From positions 6,476,711-6,540,710 of the forward strand of contig OZ018413.1 in the NCBI GenBank assembly GCA_963969595.1: DNA of 64,000 nucleotides, given 5' to 3'. Of the stretch, positions 35,573 through 48,407 are shown piece by piece. The notes under the pieces are model-generated. The model did not search any database. It had not been told where the DNA came from and worked only from the letters and a program-made list of their open reading frames with translations. The position numbers were made by a program, and so were the translations under genes. The DNA comes from Neckera pumila. Lineage: Eukaryota; Streptophyta; Bryopsida; Hypnales; Neckeraceae. Numbering within the stretch: position 1 is the first letter of the stretch; each line of letters opens with the position of its first letter.

Positions 35573-37727
35573 TGTTGAAGGTTGGCGACCTTGCCAAAGG
35601 AAGTGGGGATTTCATTATCCTTGACCATTCTACATTTGAGTGGGTGTTCGAAGTTGGTGGTGCTGCCAAAGGAAGTGGAGAACTTGTCTTCCTTGACCAC
35701 TCTACATTTGAGTGGGTGTTCAAGGTTGGCGACCCTACCAAAGGAAGTGGGGAACTTGTTTTCCTTGACCATTCTAGATTTGAGTGGGTGTTTGAGCTTG
35801 GTGGCCTTGCCACAGGAAGAAGGGAACTTGTCTTCCTTCACCACTCTAGATTTGAGTAAGTGTTTGAGCTTGGTGGCCTTGCCAAAGGAAGTGGGGGACT
35901 TGTCTTCATTGATCATTTTAAATTTGAGTGGGTGTTCAAGCTTGGTGGCCTTGCCAGAGGAAGTGGGAAACTTGTCTTCCTTGACCACTCTAGATTTGAG
36001 TGAGTGTTTGAACTTGGTGGCCTTGCCACAGGAAGTGGGGAACTTGTCTTCCTTCACCACTCTAGATTTGAGTGAGTGTTTGAACTTGGTGGCCTTGCCA
36101 CAGGAAGTGGGGAACTTGTCTTCATTGATCACTCTAAATTTGAGTAAGTGTTCAAGCTTGGTGGCCTTGCCACAGGAAGTGGGAAACTTGTCTTCCTTGA
36201 CCACTCTACATTTGAGTGGGTGTTCAAGCTTGGTGGCCTTGCCGCAGGAAGTGGGGAACTTGTCTTCCTTGACCACTTTAGATTTGCGTCGGTGTACAAG
36301 CTTGGCGACCTTGCCAAAGGAAGTGGGGAACTCATTATCTTTGACCATTCTAGATTTGAGTGGGTGTTCCAGGTTGGTGGCGCTACCAAAAGAAGTGGGG
36401 AACTTGTCTTCTTTGACTACTCTAGGTTTGAGTGTGTTCAAGGTTGGCAACCTTGCCAAAGGAAGTGGGGAACTTGTTTTCTTTGACTATTCTAGATTTG
36501 AGTGGGTGTTGCAACTTGGTGGCCTGGCCGCAAGAAGTGGGGAACTTGTCTTCCTTGACCACTCTACATTTGAGTAGGTGTTTGAGCTTGGTGGCCTTGC
36601 CGCAGGAAGTGGGGAACTTGTCTTCCTTGACCACTCTAGATTTGAGTAAGTGTTCAAAGTTGGTGGCCTTGCCGCAAGAAGTGGGGAACTTGTCTTCCTT
36701 GACCACTCTACATTTGAGTAGGTGTTTGAGCATGGTGGCCTTGCCGCAGGAAGTGGGGAACTTGTCTTCCTTGTCTACTCTAGATTTGGATTGGTGTTCA
36801 AGCTTGGTGGCCTTGCCAAAGGAAGTGGGGAACTTGTCTTCATTGACCACTCTAGATTTGAGTGAGTGTTCAAATTTGGTGGCCTTGCCGCAGGAAGTGG
36901 GGAACTTGTCTTCCTTGACCAGTCTAGATTTGAGTAAGTGTTCAAGCTTGGTGGCCTTGCCGGAGGAAGTGGGGAACTTGTCTTCCTTGACTACTCTACA
37001 TTTGAGTGGGTGTTTGAGCATGGTGGCCTTGCCGCAGGAAGTGGGGAACTTGTCTTCCTTGTCTACTCTAGATTTGGATTGGTGTTCAAGCTTGGTGGCC
37101 TTGCCGCAGGAAGTGGGGAACTTGTCTTCCTTGACCAGTCTAGATTTGAGTAAGTGTTCAAGCTTGGTGGCCTTGCCGGAGGAAGTGGGGAACTTGTCTT
37201 CCTTGACTACTCTACATTTGAGTGGGTGTTTGAGCTTGGTGGCCTTGCCACAAGAAGTGGGGAACTTGTCTTCCTTGTCTACTCTAGATTTGGATTGGTG
37301 TTCAAGCTTGGTGGCCTTGCCAAAGGAAGTGGGGAACTTGTCTTCATTGAGCACTCTAGATTTGAGTGGGTGTTTGAGCTTGGTGGCCTTGCCACAGGAA
37401 GTGGGGAACTTGTCTTCCTTGACCAGTCTAGATTTGAGTAAGTGTTCAAGCTTGGTGGCCTTGCCAAAGGAAGTGGGGTACTTGTCTTCATTGATCATTT
37501 TAAATTTGAGTGGGTGTTCAAGCTTGGTGGCCTTGCCAGAGGAAGTGGGGAACTTGTCTTTCTTGACCACTCTACATTTGAGTGGGTGTTCAAGCTTGGT
37601 GGCCTTGCCAGAGGAAGTGGGGGACTTGTCTTCCTTGACCACTCTACATTTGAGTGGGTATTTGAACTTGGTGACCTTGCCGCAGGAAGTGGGGAACTTG
37701 TCTTCTTTGACTATTTTTTATAAGTGA
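35573..37727 (+). pseudogene. Out-of-protein LRR continuation of the unit 2 array (about 30 repeats)
   Basis: The 72-bp LRR array continues past the TAG at 35,570 and a second stop (TGA, 35,576-35,578) in the same frame. It then loses two bases near 36,434 ('gagtgtgttc' for 'gagtgggtgttc'), after which LRRs read in another frame until TAA near 37,725. With the translated part, the array totals about 90 repeats. It looks like a coding array cut off by nonsense changes, unless readthrough, splicing or an assembly error restores it. Confidence 0.7.
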
Positions 37728-38984
37728 TGTTCAAGCTTGGCGGCCTTGCCAAAGGATGGGGGGGAGGTTGTCTTTTTTGGCTACTCTCTATTTTACATTA
37801 GATGTCATTTTTGGCATAACATGAGTTGTTATATTTGGAGGCCTTATCCAAGGAATTAGAGAACTTATTTTCCTTGACTATCCATAATTTGAGGGAATTA
37901 TTAAGCAATGAGGTCTTGCCAAAGGAAAGGGGGGATTTTTCTTCTTTGGCACTCTAGATTTCTAGAAGGTTTTTTCTTCAATTCTCAATTTCAAGGTTGG
38001 AAATCCATGTGTTGTGAGCATTAAAGTATCTTGGATACTATTAACTTCAATTCTAGTTGTATTACCTTGTTATGATGAGTTGCAAAGAGTTCAATGTCTC
38101 CTTTTAGAGTTTTGGATCTTATTTTCGTAGTATAACTTGAAGAATCCATGACCTTTCAGTCAAACTTAGACTACCTTCACTTTCATTCTTTTTTTTTCTT
38201 CTCTATCTATGTATAGAAATATTTATTTTCAATTCTATAGATGAAATTATTGTAAATTTTGATTTCTAAAGTTTTTCATTATTTTTTTATACCCTCCGTT
38301 CCAAAGTGATCTTCATGTTAGATAAAATGTTCCAAATTAAGTTTGAAAGCAATAATTTTTAAAGTTCAAAAATCATTTTGACTTGTAAATAGAGGTGCAA
38401 GCTCTCTTACTGTCCTGAAATTTTGAATTTCAAATTACTTTTCAAAGTGTGATATTGGAGAATTTAAAAAATTGGATTTTTGTAGCATTTTGAAGGAACA
38501 TTGGTGGCCACTCAATTGTTCACTATAGGGCCATTGAATTGTCATTAGCAAAATGAGATTTGAAAAGTTCAACTTCACTATAGACCATGTATATTTTGTA
38601 AAGAAGCAAACCCTGATATGTGAGTTGTGCCTCTAGTTGAAGGGGGTTGACTGTAATTTGCTTGCTTATTCTTTGTATTGTGCCTCCAATAGGAAGGGGG
38701 CAACTTCATGAGCTCTATGTTTCAACGGCTGAGCTATGCATCCAATTAGCAAGGGCTAATTTCTAATCAACTACTTGGTTTCAAGGATTTAGTCACTGTG
38801 TTTCTAGAATATTTATAAAACTCCCTATCAATCTCCTTCCTACCACAGCAAGAACATCATTTTGGGATAATAAAATTATAGTCAACATCAAGATCATTTT
38901 GGGACAAAATGAGTAATTAATTAGAAGAGACTTTAAATCTTTGAATTAATGAAGTAGCTAGACCTCATATTCCACATCAAATTG
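37728..38984. other. Decayed LRR fragments and non-coding DNA
   Basis: 37,728-37,975 holds broken LRR pieces matching 13,323-13,640 of unit 1. 37,976-38,984 is AT-rich sequence in which I see no gene. Confidence 0.55.
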
Positions 38985-39880
38985 GCTTCACCAATAGATG
39001 CCGCTCAGTAGGAGAAATGCCACCGAGTTTTTCAACACTGTGAATGAAGTACTTAACCCAAGCACTGAATAACTCGCTAGTCATCCACACTTTCTGCTAC
39101 ATTGCCATCGTTGCACTTGGCTCACAATGTTCTAGAAACTCCTAACGGCGACGCTTACCTTTGAAAATGTAGAAGGACAGAATTGCAAACTCTACTGCGT
39201 TCATGCAGACCAGAACGGACAACCACTCTCTCTGATCATGCACAATGCGTTGGACTTGACGAGCACCTCTTCGAGCAATGACAATTGCCCCACCATTTTG
39301 TCCCGCTTGCACACCACTCTCATCACAATTACACACCCTATGTGGAAGATACCCTTGTGAGTGTATATAACTCTCTCACATTCTCATAAAAGCTTTGTAC
39401 AGTCTCTGCACATAAAGCTTTTGCTTGAGAAGATGAGAGTGGTTGTACTGCCCTCAATGTCAGCTCTGGGTGACGATGCTTGAACCACCTCCACCATCCG
39501 TCACCTGGGATCCCATTCTTGAACGGTGTCAAACGAGTCTTGGTCATCTCATAAACTTTCATTTACATCCTTCAGGAGTGATTCTGAGTCCCCTATCGCA
39601 CATCTATAGCAAGTACTGCACAAGTAGCCTCTCTTCCTCCTCTGTTAAAACGGTCTTAATTCCCCGTTTTCTTGATTTTTGGACACCATATCACCAATCT
39701 CTGAAGGTAGAGTACGGAATGTCATGTTTGGAAGCAGCTTGCCTCATGCTTGCACCATCTTGATGCTCTGCTAAGGCCGTTGCCATTTGTTCATCAATCC
39801 AATGAGAATTTTTTTCACTTGCAGATAGCGCTTTTTCCTTTGCCGTCCTTGTTGCTGTTCATCTTGCTTGTTCAGGATAT
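38985..39880 (-). pseudogene. Degenerate pogo/Tigger-like transposase (DDE) remnant
   Basis: On the minus strand, pieces in order match the pogo/Tigger/CENP-B-related transposase plan. A psq-type helix-turn-helix (DEQMATALAEHQDG then ASMRQAASKHDIPYSTFRDW, about 39,700-39,820) is followed by the CENP-B-like region (FKNGIPGDGWWRWFKHRHPEL, near 39,480), and then the start of the DDE catalytic domain (NCDESGVQAGQNGG, near 39,300) to FYIFKGKR and GGISPTERHLL (near 39,000). Several stops and frameshifts interrupt it, and the domain is cut after the first catalytic Asp region. The open frame 40,271-39,978 on the same strand (MSSSSTEGEPLLNGG...) may be its N-terminal region. The block is absent from unit 1. 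Confidence 0.75.
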
Positions 39881-40271
39881 CCTCTGACAACTGCCTTGTG
39901 CTGCAGGAGGCACTGCTGGATCAAAGCTACTCCTGTTGTGGGCAGTGGGCTTGGTGAACAGTAGCACCCCGCTGTCACTACGCACCCTCTTGCTGTCCTG
40001 TGCGGGAGAGATCTCCCTCCGATGGCGTCATGGGCGCAGGCTCCATCCGGTTGGAGGCTTGCCGCTGCGTCTGCACTGTCCCTTGTGTGTCGTTGTTGTA
40101 CCTCCCTGCACCAAGACGGTTGCTTCCACTAGCTTCAGCTGACCACTGCAGCACTGGATTTGTGTCATCATCATGTGCCTCACATCCACTGGTGGTGTAA
40201 AGGCCATCACCAGTATCATCTGAGCTTCCTCCATTAAGTAATGGCTCACCTTCAGTACTGCTGGAGCTCAT

Positions 40272-41244
40272 TTCTTGTTGTTATGTCTCACTAGCTAGAA
40301 AATTATTGAATGCTTCCATGGTGGTTGTTGCTGGACGTGGTGTTAGAGGTGGGGTACTCCGTGGTCAGCTGCTGCAGGACGGGGACCTGCAGACACATTC
40401 ACAAGCATGAGGAACATAGCAAAGACATTTGAGGCCATTCATGAAAGGCTTCAAGAATTGTAAGTGCCTTCTTCAAGGTTCTTCACTAGTACGCAATGCA
40501 AACCATCTCTGTGCACATCGATGTGGAATTGACCCTCCTTCTCTACATTGACGGTGTTCCTCTTTTGAAACCTATGTAGATGGGAGGCTCAATGGAAGCA
40601 TATTACATGTGAGCACTATGGTTGGTGAACTTGTGTACTCGAACAGGGCTTTCAGTGGAGTTCGTGTTAACTTTCTGTGGTGAAGGTTTTTCTGATTTTG
40701 TTATTCATGTATGATTGCAGTAGTTGCGTTACTAAGTAGATGAGATCCCGTCAGAGCTAAGGAGGCAGTTAGCATAGGCACAGTCACCTTGGATTCTTGA
40801 GGCGAAGGCACAGGTACACTCACGGCAAACTTGAAGCACCAAAATCCTGAAACTGAAATCTGAGGGATCAGTGGTAACACTCAGATACCTTGCAATTTAA
40901 AATCTAATTATGTGTTCCTACTGATTTTCTTATTGTGAAACATTCATCTCAATTTCCCAGGACCATCCCTAGTCCTGCTTGTTTCGATTTCAAATACCAT
41001 TTGCTTGTCAATTAGTTATCAATTAGGGTTTGCATTGACATTGAATTAGTATTGGTAGTGTACTGGTAGTCCATGGCATACTTACAGTGGGTTGGGGTTC
41101 CCTCTGTTACAGGGCAAGCAAAAATCTAACTATGTGGGTTGTAGCATAAAAAATGTATATGTGAGTTTGTCCGCACACTAATTTCTCTTATGACAATCAA
41201 GATACTGACTTGTTTAGTCTTCCCTATCTCCTACACTAATGCAG
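40272..41244. other. Mosaic insert in the unit 2 3' flank, no supported gene
   Basis: Sequence of higher complexity than its surroundings and without counterpart in unit 1. I see no complete coding frame or clear transposon end. Confidence 0.4.
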
Positions 41245-41340
41245 ATCAGCAACATGGAGTTTTTGCATTCAAAGGGTTCCTTCACAAACCATAAAGCTCG
41301 ACAATTTCTTCATGGGGCTAAGGAGGCAAGCAAATGAGTT
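41245..41340 (+). pseudogene. Casein kinase 1-like exon fragment
   Basis: After an acceptor-like ATGCAG (ends 41,244), the frame ISNMEFLHSKG then, after a shift, FLHK(x)P and LDNFFMGLRRQANEL follows the CK1 catalytic-loop region (family pattern: VHSKGFLHRD, KPDNFLMGLGR, ANQ). The HRD is damaged and frames shift, so it is non-functional. Only one exon's worth is recognisable; it may be a captured gene fragment within a mobile element. Confidence 0.5.
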
Positions 41341-42750
41341 GCTCACAATCACTTATTCATGTTGCTTGCTATGATGCACAGGACTCAGTATGGTTCACTT
41401 GGTGGCTTCACTAATGAATATGCAAAATTTGCAAAGGAACTCATGAAATGGGGATGAGGAGCTTGATCAATCCTACATGGCTTTATGAGAGACTGGTGGA
41501 GTGTAACTAAGGCGCTATCATTCCCTCTATGCTTGGAAGAAATGTGCTCGGTGAGATATTCAGAGACTACCTACATAGCTTGTCTTAATTCCTTGTCTTA
41601 GGCTTGGACATGAGAAAGTCAATTCTCCCACTCTCACTCATAGATCGTGAAGTACATGACAACAATTACCATTCAGGACAAAGCTCCTTCAATGTGGAAT
41701 GTGTTGGGGGAACGAACCTTCTGGAGATGGCAAATTGTCGCTCTCATTTACTGAAGCAAAGCACTCAATGTTTGCATGCAGTACTCTGCAATTCACTTGA
41801 ACCCAATCCGCTGACTACTTCGTTTCTATTTGTCTGTGCAGGCACAAATACCAAAATCAGCAGATGCAATATAGTGAAGTTTGTGGTCAGCATGCACCAC
41901 TTGCTCCCATGGGACCTACAAGCTCAATCATGATTGTCTTTGAAGCAGTGAAAAGAAATTCAGCCACTTACAACCATCCCCAGTAATTCTCCACCGAATC
42001 ACACGCTTCAGTGCAACATGGATGTCATGTAATTTAGAAAGCATTTACGTGAACCTCATTGTCGATCAAGAACACTCTTTCTAAGCAGTACTTCCTACCT
42101 TCACCGTCAATTCAGCACCTCACTTCCTACCACTTCCTACCTTCACCGTCAATTCAGCACCTCACTTGACAGCAAAACCGCCATAATCAAGAACCACATC
42201 AACAAACAGTGTGAAAGCTTTCTCATTAGATAGTTTCAACTGAATTCCTATTGTGGCATACCATTCTCTCCTGTCAAAGCTACATTTACCTGAACTGATG
42301 CTGCTCGAGAATTCACGAAACTATTTCACTCACGATGTGCTGCAAGTCATGAAGAAAATGAACTTTGAGTGTTCAGAACATCTCGGCAAAATGGGCGGCA
42401 CTTAACTTCCAATCACAGACTTTTGGAAAATCCGATTATTAAAGCTCCCTTACCAACCGCTGCCATATCATTAAATAATCACCAAAAAAAGGAAAATCAA
42501 TTGCCAAAATGGGCAACTCCACTAATGCTGGATTTGTTTCCTATCAAACAACCTTCACGCATTCACAAAATAGGCGGCAATGAGATCTGCTCATTGTCAG
42601 TTGCCATCTTACGAAGTAGGAGTACTATTTCCAATCATTAAGATTAAGAATTGATCATTAATTTATCTCAGACTGCACAAAAAAAGGCTACCCTACAATG
42701 CCACAATGGGGCGTCAATTAGGAATGGGTTGCCTCCCCTAACTCTAAACG
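41341..42750. other. Remainder of mosaic insert, no supported gene
   Basis: Mixed sequence with short open frames (for example about 90-110 codons at 41,604 and 42,369) lacking recognisable domains. A tandem duplication of 'cttcctaccttcaccgtcaattcagcacctcact' type sequence occurs at 42,090-42,165. Homology to unit 1 resumes near 42,750. Confidence 0.4.
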
Positions 42751-45700
42751 AATGGTCTTGTCACTACATTTTATATACTTCAAAGTTTCTATTTCTACAT
42801 AACTTCATAAAAATGACTTCATATCAATGACTTTGTAAGCTTCATTTCATTAGTTGAACGCATATTCAAAAAGGATCATTTATATGAATCAAATATATAA
42901 CAAGAGCAAGGCTTAGAATAATATGACAAAATACCTTATTTGGTGATTGGTGGATCACGCATTTTGTTCTATAGAATAGTCAAAAATATTGAAACAAGAC
43001 AATATTTAACAACTTTCACCAAAAATATGTTTTAGCACCTTCCCATAAAAATTGGATGAAAAAACACTTTCTTATTCCTCTTGTCTATTTAAAATCTTCC
43101 CTCACCTAATGCAACATTTTAGGGTTGGTTCTAGAAGGCCGCAAACCTATGACCTTGGCTGCCATCCAAAAATGATTTGATTTTTCTACAAATAGATGCA
43201 TTCTTGATTTCTCAACGATGCTTTAGAAGGTTATCCATGGTCAGTTTCTAATGCAACATCCTTATAGGATTAAAATGTGAGTTAATAAAAGTGAATTGGG
43301 GGCTCCACAATAGCTTGGTTGCACTACTTACTTGATTTAGGCCAGGCTTTTTAAATATCAACTTAGTAAAAATATTATTTGTTCTTCAAAATCATACTTC
43401 TTCAAAATAATTGTTGGTCAAAAGGAAAAAGATATTCTATTAGCAGCCTAGATGCCTATAATAGCTTGAAAGCCATGTATAAGATCAAGGACTTTAGATC
43501 CAAGAATTCATATTTTCAAAGTACAAATGAACATCATTCAATTATCAATGGACTCCTTCACATCTAATTTGGTCAATGATGCATCTTTGACACAAAGATG
43601 AATAGTATGTAGGCATATCAATATGCTGGACTTCTTTTGGTCGATGAAGAATGCAAATTTGCCTGTAGAACCGCTTCTAATATTACTTTGTGATGATGTC
43701 CCGTGTGTTGAACAATTATTAATTTTTTAATTTTTTAATTTTTTAATTTTTAATTGTATTGGATAATGTGGATTTTTCTAATTGTATTTCAATGATAAAA
43801 TATTTTTTTATTTACAATTGTTGGGTGCACTTATCTTTTCTATGATGAATAATTTAGAACTTCTCGAAAAATGTTGATGCCATTTGTCCTATTTTGGATT
43901 GGTAACTTATTATGAAATTTTTAGGTTTAAACCTTAGTAAGATTCGTTTGAACATCCTTGACTTTAAAAGAGGCATGCCACTCTATGTGAGAAATGCATT
44001 AGAAGGGATTTGAGGCCTCCGGAGGGCCGTTTCAGGCCTGTTCCCGCAATTTATTCCCCTATTTTGAACCAGCAGTAATGCTGTCAGAATTTTTTTTAAT
44101 TGGAGATTCTTACTACTAGGTCTTTATACTCAAAGAAATTAAAAACTATCTTAACCCCTAAAAGCCTAAGGGTTCGGACAAAATAGAAATATGTTATAAA
44201 ATATAAGTTCTATACTTTTTTTGAAGTTTTCATTAAAGAAGATAATGTTGAGCACAAAAAGTAGAAAGTAATTGTATGGTCAAAATCATTCCTTGATTTT
44301 AGATTCTCTTCAAATGAATTTTGAAGACATAACTTCAAAAATTCATCCAAAATATAATTTCTATCTTTAGCATTTGAATTTAATTTGAATGGTCAAGATT
44401 GTGGTTTCTATTGATTTGTGAAAAAATGCATAAGATCTAGTAATGAGAACACCAACGCTTTCTCCAAATTGTAAACTCTTCAACACTAGGCAAGTTCTAA
44501 ATACTTTGTGCTGTTTTTCTTATAATGTTTGTTTGACCTTAGCGATCTGGATTTTGAATATAAATTTTGAAAGACAAGCCAATCTTGTAAGAAAAGAATA
44601 AACATAAATTCAAAAAAAAAATTGTCCACCCGGAAATGCTATTCAGAGTTGGGTAACGATCAAAAGATGGCCGCTTGGGCGTTTAAGGGTTATTATATTA
44701 AAACCTCATTTTTATTAGAGTGTCCATTTAATGACCACTTATGAATATTTTAAATTTAGATTCATCATTAAATTGAGAATTCAAATTATCTCAATTTAAT
44801 GAATGTGACCTTCTAAGGTAACACTACTCATTTCCGCTTGTCTACACTAAATAGGAGTATTAAAGGGATCCATACTAATTAATCAACATCCCACACTATA
44901 TAAATATCTACCACAGATTGTACATCTTGTCTCAAATATGTACAATTTCTAAAGAAAGGTCCCTTTGATATATTTGGTCCCCTTAATACTCTTATTCAGT
45001 ATAGAAACAAATCCATTGTTTATCATGATGCACTTTGGAAATATTGAAATTGGAAAAGTTAAAGCATAAGAAACTTGTCCTTTGAAACTCATTTGATTAT
45101 CCGAAAGATGTATGAAAATGAGTGAATTCAATGCTTATTCATGAATTTTAATTGTTAGTACTTGTTGATAGTTGTGTTGCTTGAAGCAACTTATTCAATC
45201 ACAAGATGATGATCATGTGATAATTCACAAACAACTATTGTTACCTCTTGTATTGATCCAAGCAACTTAACTTCAAAACTCATCTTGCTGATTGGGAAGT
45301 TAAATTAGTTATTTAATTCAATGAGAGTGTTACCACATAGTGTAAGGTTTCACATACAATCCAAGATGAGAGTCATGGCAAAAAATTGATTGACAGCTAA
45401 AGGCAAAAACGCCAACCATCTACTTTAGATTCTAGCTACAAGCTTTCTCGAGTAGCTGAGGAGAATATCAAAGATTTCTAAAACAAAAGGTGAAGCACAA
45501 ACAAAACCATGGACTCATCTAGGATCCTCTACAATCCTCATTACGATTGAGCAAGAGACAATGGATGCAAATGCTTGAAGATTTGCTACAATCTCTCAAA
45601 TTCTAACACACTGCAAAGAAATTCAACAACAGGAGTTTGCAATTGGCAAGAATACTTCCTTGTATGTACTGGTCACATTGTTTGGAAAAGTATTTGGTTG

Positions 45701-46066
45701 CCTTCCTCGGTCGCGTAGCCCACACTTGGTAAGTATGACAACCACATCCCTCATAGACTTGGTCTATGAAGGATTAATAAACTTTTACTGTCCCAAGGTC
45801 TTTTTTCCATCAAAATTGGCTCAAAATTTGTCATTTATAGTGCAAAGAGAAAAATAAATTTAAATGGACTTTTTGCATATCTAACCATAAGATCTTACAA
45901 TAGACTGGTATCAAAATGTGCGGAAGAAATTTTAGAAACTTTTGACCATATAGATTGCAAGTAGAAGTGGGTACAAGATAGAGGGAAAAAAATTAAATTT
46001 TTCATAGCTCTTAGATAGATTTACAACATACTAATCCTAATGGTGAGATTGTTCTAGCAATCAGTA
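42751..46066. other. Unit 2 3' flank, no gene seen
   Basis: Paralogous to about 14,990-19,150 of unit 1. A partial copy of the MITE family of 22,154-22,451 lies near 43,920-44,060 (CATTAGAAGGGATTTGAGG). AT-rich, no coding frames supported. Confidence 0.55.
44151..44693. mobile_element. TTAA-flanked inverted-repeat element, about 540 bp
   Basis: TTAACCCCTAAAAGCC at 44,151 pairs imperfectly with GGGCGTTTAAGGGTTAT ending at 44,693. The left part is shared with unit 1 (17,554 onward), so the insertion may predate the duplication. Ends are less clean than in the other copies. Confidence 0.4.
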
Positions 46067-47001
46067 TTAACCCCTAAAGGACCAAACAACGTTTTTTGGC
46101 AACATAGCGATTTTGGGCAACTCACTACAAATGGAAATTTTATTTTTATTCTTTGAAAATTTCACACAACGTGTATCCAAGGAGTAGCTTTAAGGCCCAA
46201 CAATTTTCAAAACTTTTGACTACATGGTTAAAAAGTTATTGGATGATTTGTCATTTTCAACGGTTGGTAGGCAGCTCAAATTTCTTTTGAAAAATCACTT
46301 TTTAAGAAAATAAAAATTTGAAATTGTTTTTTTAAGTTTATATATATGTGTAAAGCTTTGAATTATTCCATTTTGATTTATGAGATGAAAATTACGAGGT
46401 GTTCTAGTTTGCGGGCAGTTATGGATCCCCTACTCTAAAATAAATTTTGAAGTTCTTCATTTAAGTCAAATTTTAAGATATTTTAAGAAAAAAAAAAGAA
46501 GCATAGGATGTATATTGTTTATTGCAACATTACAACTGTTGGGATTGACATTTTTCAATTCCATAATTAAATTCTTAACAATTTTGTGTTTTGAATCATT
46601 TTCTACTTCTTTCTACAATCTATTTTTTTCTATATGTTGAACAATTCCAAATGATCTAAAATTTTTCAAGCATATATCCAACTTGCTTTGAAGAATGAAT
46701 CCAAAGAGTAACCACCATTTTGGACATATTTTCATTTAAATGTGACCTTGTGAAGTGTAGCTATCCGATTTTTTGCAGGGCCAAAAAAAGGTTTTTTGTT
46801 AATTCAAATGCTAATGTCTTGCAATCTACATGGTAAAAAGTTCTGAAGTTTTTTCCACATATTCTTAGACAAGTTTACTGCAACATCCTATAGTTACATG
46901 TGTCCAAAAGAGTTTTTTTTCTAAAATTTGATACTTGTACTAGAAATGGCAGTTTTAGAGTGTTTTTGGTGAAAACATAGTCTCTGACCTTTAGGGATTA
47001 A
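46067..47001. mobile_element. TTAA-target inverted-repeat element with paralogous empty site
   Basis: TTAA at 46,067-46,070 and 46,998-47,001 flank a 927-bp element (CCCCTAAAGG... to ...CCTTTAGGGA). Unit 1 at 19,142-19,175 has the same flanks joined by a single TTAA, an exact unoccupied site. The element is in the opposite orientation to copy 1. Non-coding. Confidence 0.85.
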
Positions 47002-47327
47002 CCTTGTTGTTTGTGGAACTATTTGTTTTGCAAAAATGTAAAAAATGAAGCTCAAAAACAAATTCTATACATTGTTTTTTCAATAAAAAGTGCTATAATT
47101 GCAAAATATCATAAGTTTCACACCACAAATCCAAATGGAATGAATCCAAGCTTCCCATGTAGACAAAAATACAATCTATGAGAAATTATTATATTTTATT
47201 TTTATTTTCAAACTTTTGTATATTTCTTTTGTTCCCCATTGACTTGAAATTTGGACTTACTGTAGTTTGTATAATATTTGCTCTCAAACATTAATCAAAA
47301 TTAAAAAACTATATTTCCAGAAAGCTA

Positions 47328-48013
47328 TTAACCCCTAAAGTTCTTTGACTATGTTCTCACCAAAAATTCTCTAAAACTGCCATTTCTAGAACAAGTACCA
47401 AATTTTTGAAAAATATCATTTTTGGACACATGTAACCATAGGATCTTGTAGCACTCTAGTTTGAAAATGTGTGGAAAACATTTCAGAAATTTGCATTGTG
47501 TAGACTGGAAGATATTAGCGTTTGAAGTGGCAAAAGTGTTTTTTTTGGCCTTGCAAAAAATCGGGCAACAAAAAATCTACAATTTTATTTTTTTTGAAAA
47601 ATATTGAAAATTGAGTGAAGTGAACGACTTCAAAGTTAATTTTAGAGTAGACAATCCATAACTGCCTGCAAACTAAAAATCCTTGTAACGTTTGACTCAT
47701 TGATCAAAACGGAATGATTCATAGCTTTCCAAGTATTATAAATCTAATGAACCATTTTCAAATTTTTATTTTTGAAAAAAGTGTTTCTTTTTTTATCTGC
47801 CTGGACTGCCCGAGTTGAGAAACAAACAACACATTAGGCCATAACTTTTGACTTGTATTTCCAAATGTCATGAAATTTGGTGCATATGAAAGATATTCCT
47901 CGTCCCCACCTTCTATAAAAATTTCAGCCCAAAATATGCAAACCTCCAGTCACATGTACCTGCCCCAAATTCCTATGTTGCCAAAATACACAAGTTGGTC
48001 CTTTAGGGGTTAA
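47328..48013. mobile_element. TTAA-target element, shorter copy
   Basis: TTAA at 47,328-47,331 and 48,010-48,013, ends CCCCTAAAG and CTTTAGGGG, 678 bp between. The unit 1 empty site near 19,480-19,500 reads 'gctattacatttttctatc', a one-base variant of TTAA. Confidence 0.8.
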
Positions 48014-48407
48014 GGGTTCCTATCTTACAAACAAGTTTCCCGAAAAACGTTTGTAAAAAATTTTACTCACAAGAACTTGCCCCAAATCCATTTTATCCTC
48101 CTTGAATGGGGACAACGGACTTTCAGGGTTGAAGTGAGAAATGTGTACTCTCATACTTGTGCAACTTCCACATCTGGGTCGCCTTCCATGAACGTGTACA
48201 AATTTTGCTTCAATTCCTGCACAATCTAGCTTGTCCACCTCCTCTAATTAACACTCCCTTAAGAACACCCGCGCGCCTGAAGACGCACCCATGCACGCAT
48301 CTGGAACAAGCCAAAAGACATCTCAACTGCCACCAATTCATCTTTGAAGCTGCATGACGAAGGTCCAACGGTGCAAAATTAGGGTTTCAGCTAGGCACAC
48401 GCACGCA

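Noticed and set aside
31684..35859. Other sense-strand and antisense frames (FKLGGLAKGSGELVF-like, SLNTHSNLEWSRKTSS-like)
   Set aside because: Shadow frames of the same LRR repeat. They break at random repeat variants and do not join to a start exon.
31263..37727. The array as satellite DNA or a CRISPR
   Set aside because: Repeats are contiguous without spacers, and the 24-residue LRR pattern is maintained with silent and conservative changes in one frame, so it is a coding repeat.
40000..40271. Independent gene encoding MSSSSTEGEPLLNGG...
   Set aside because: Short, low-complexity, same strand and immediately upstream of the pogo-like transposase remnant, so more likely part of that element.
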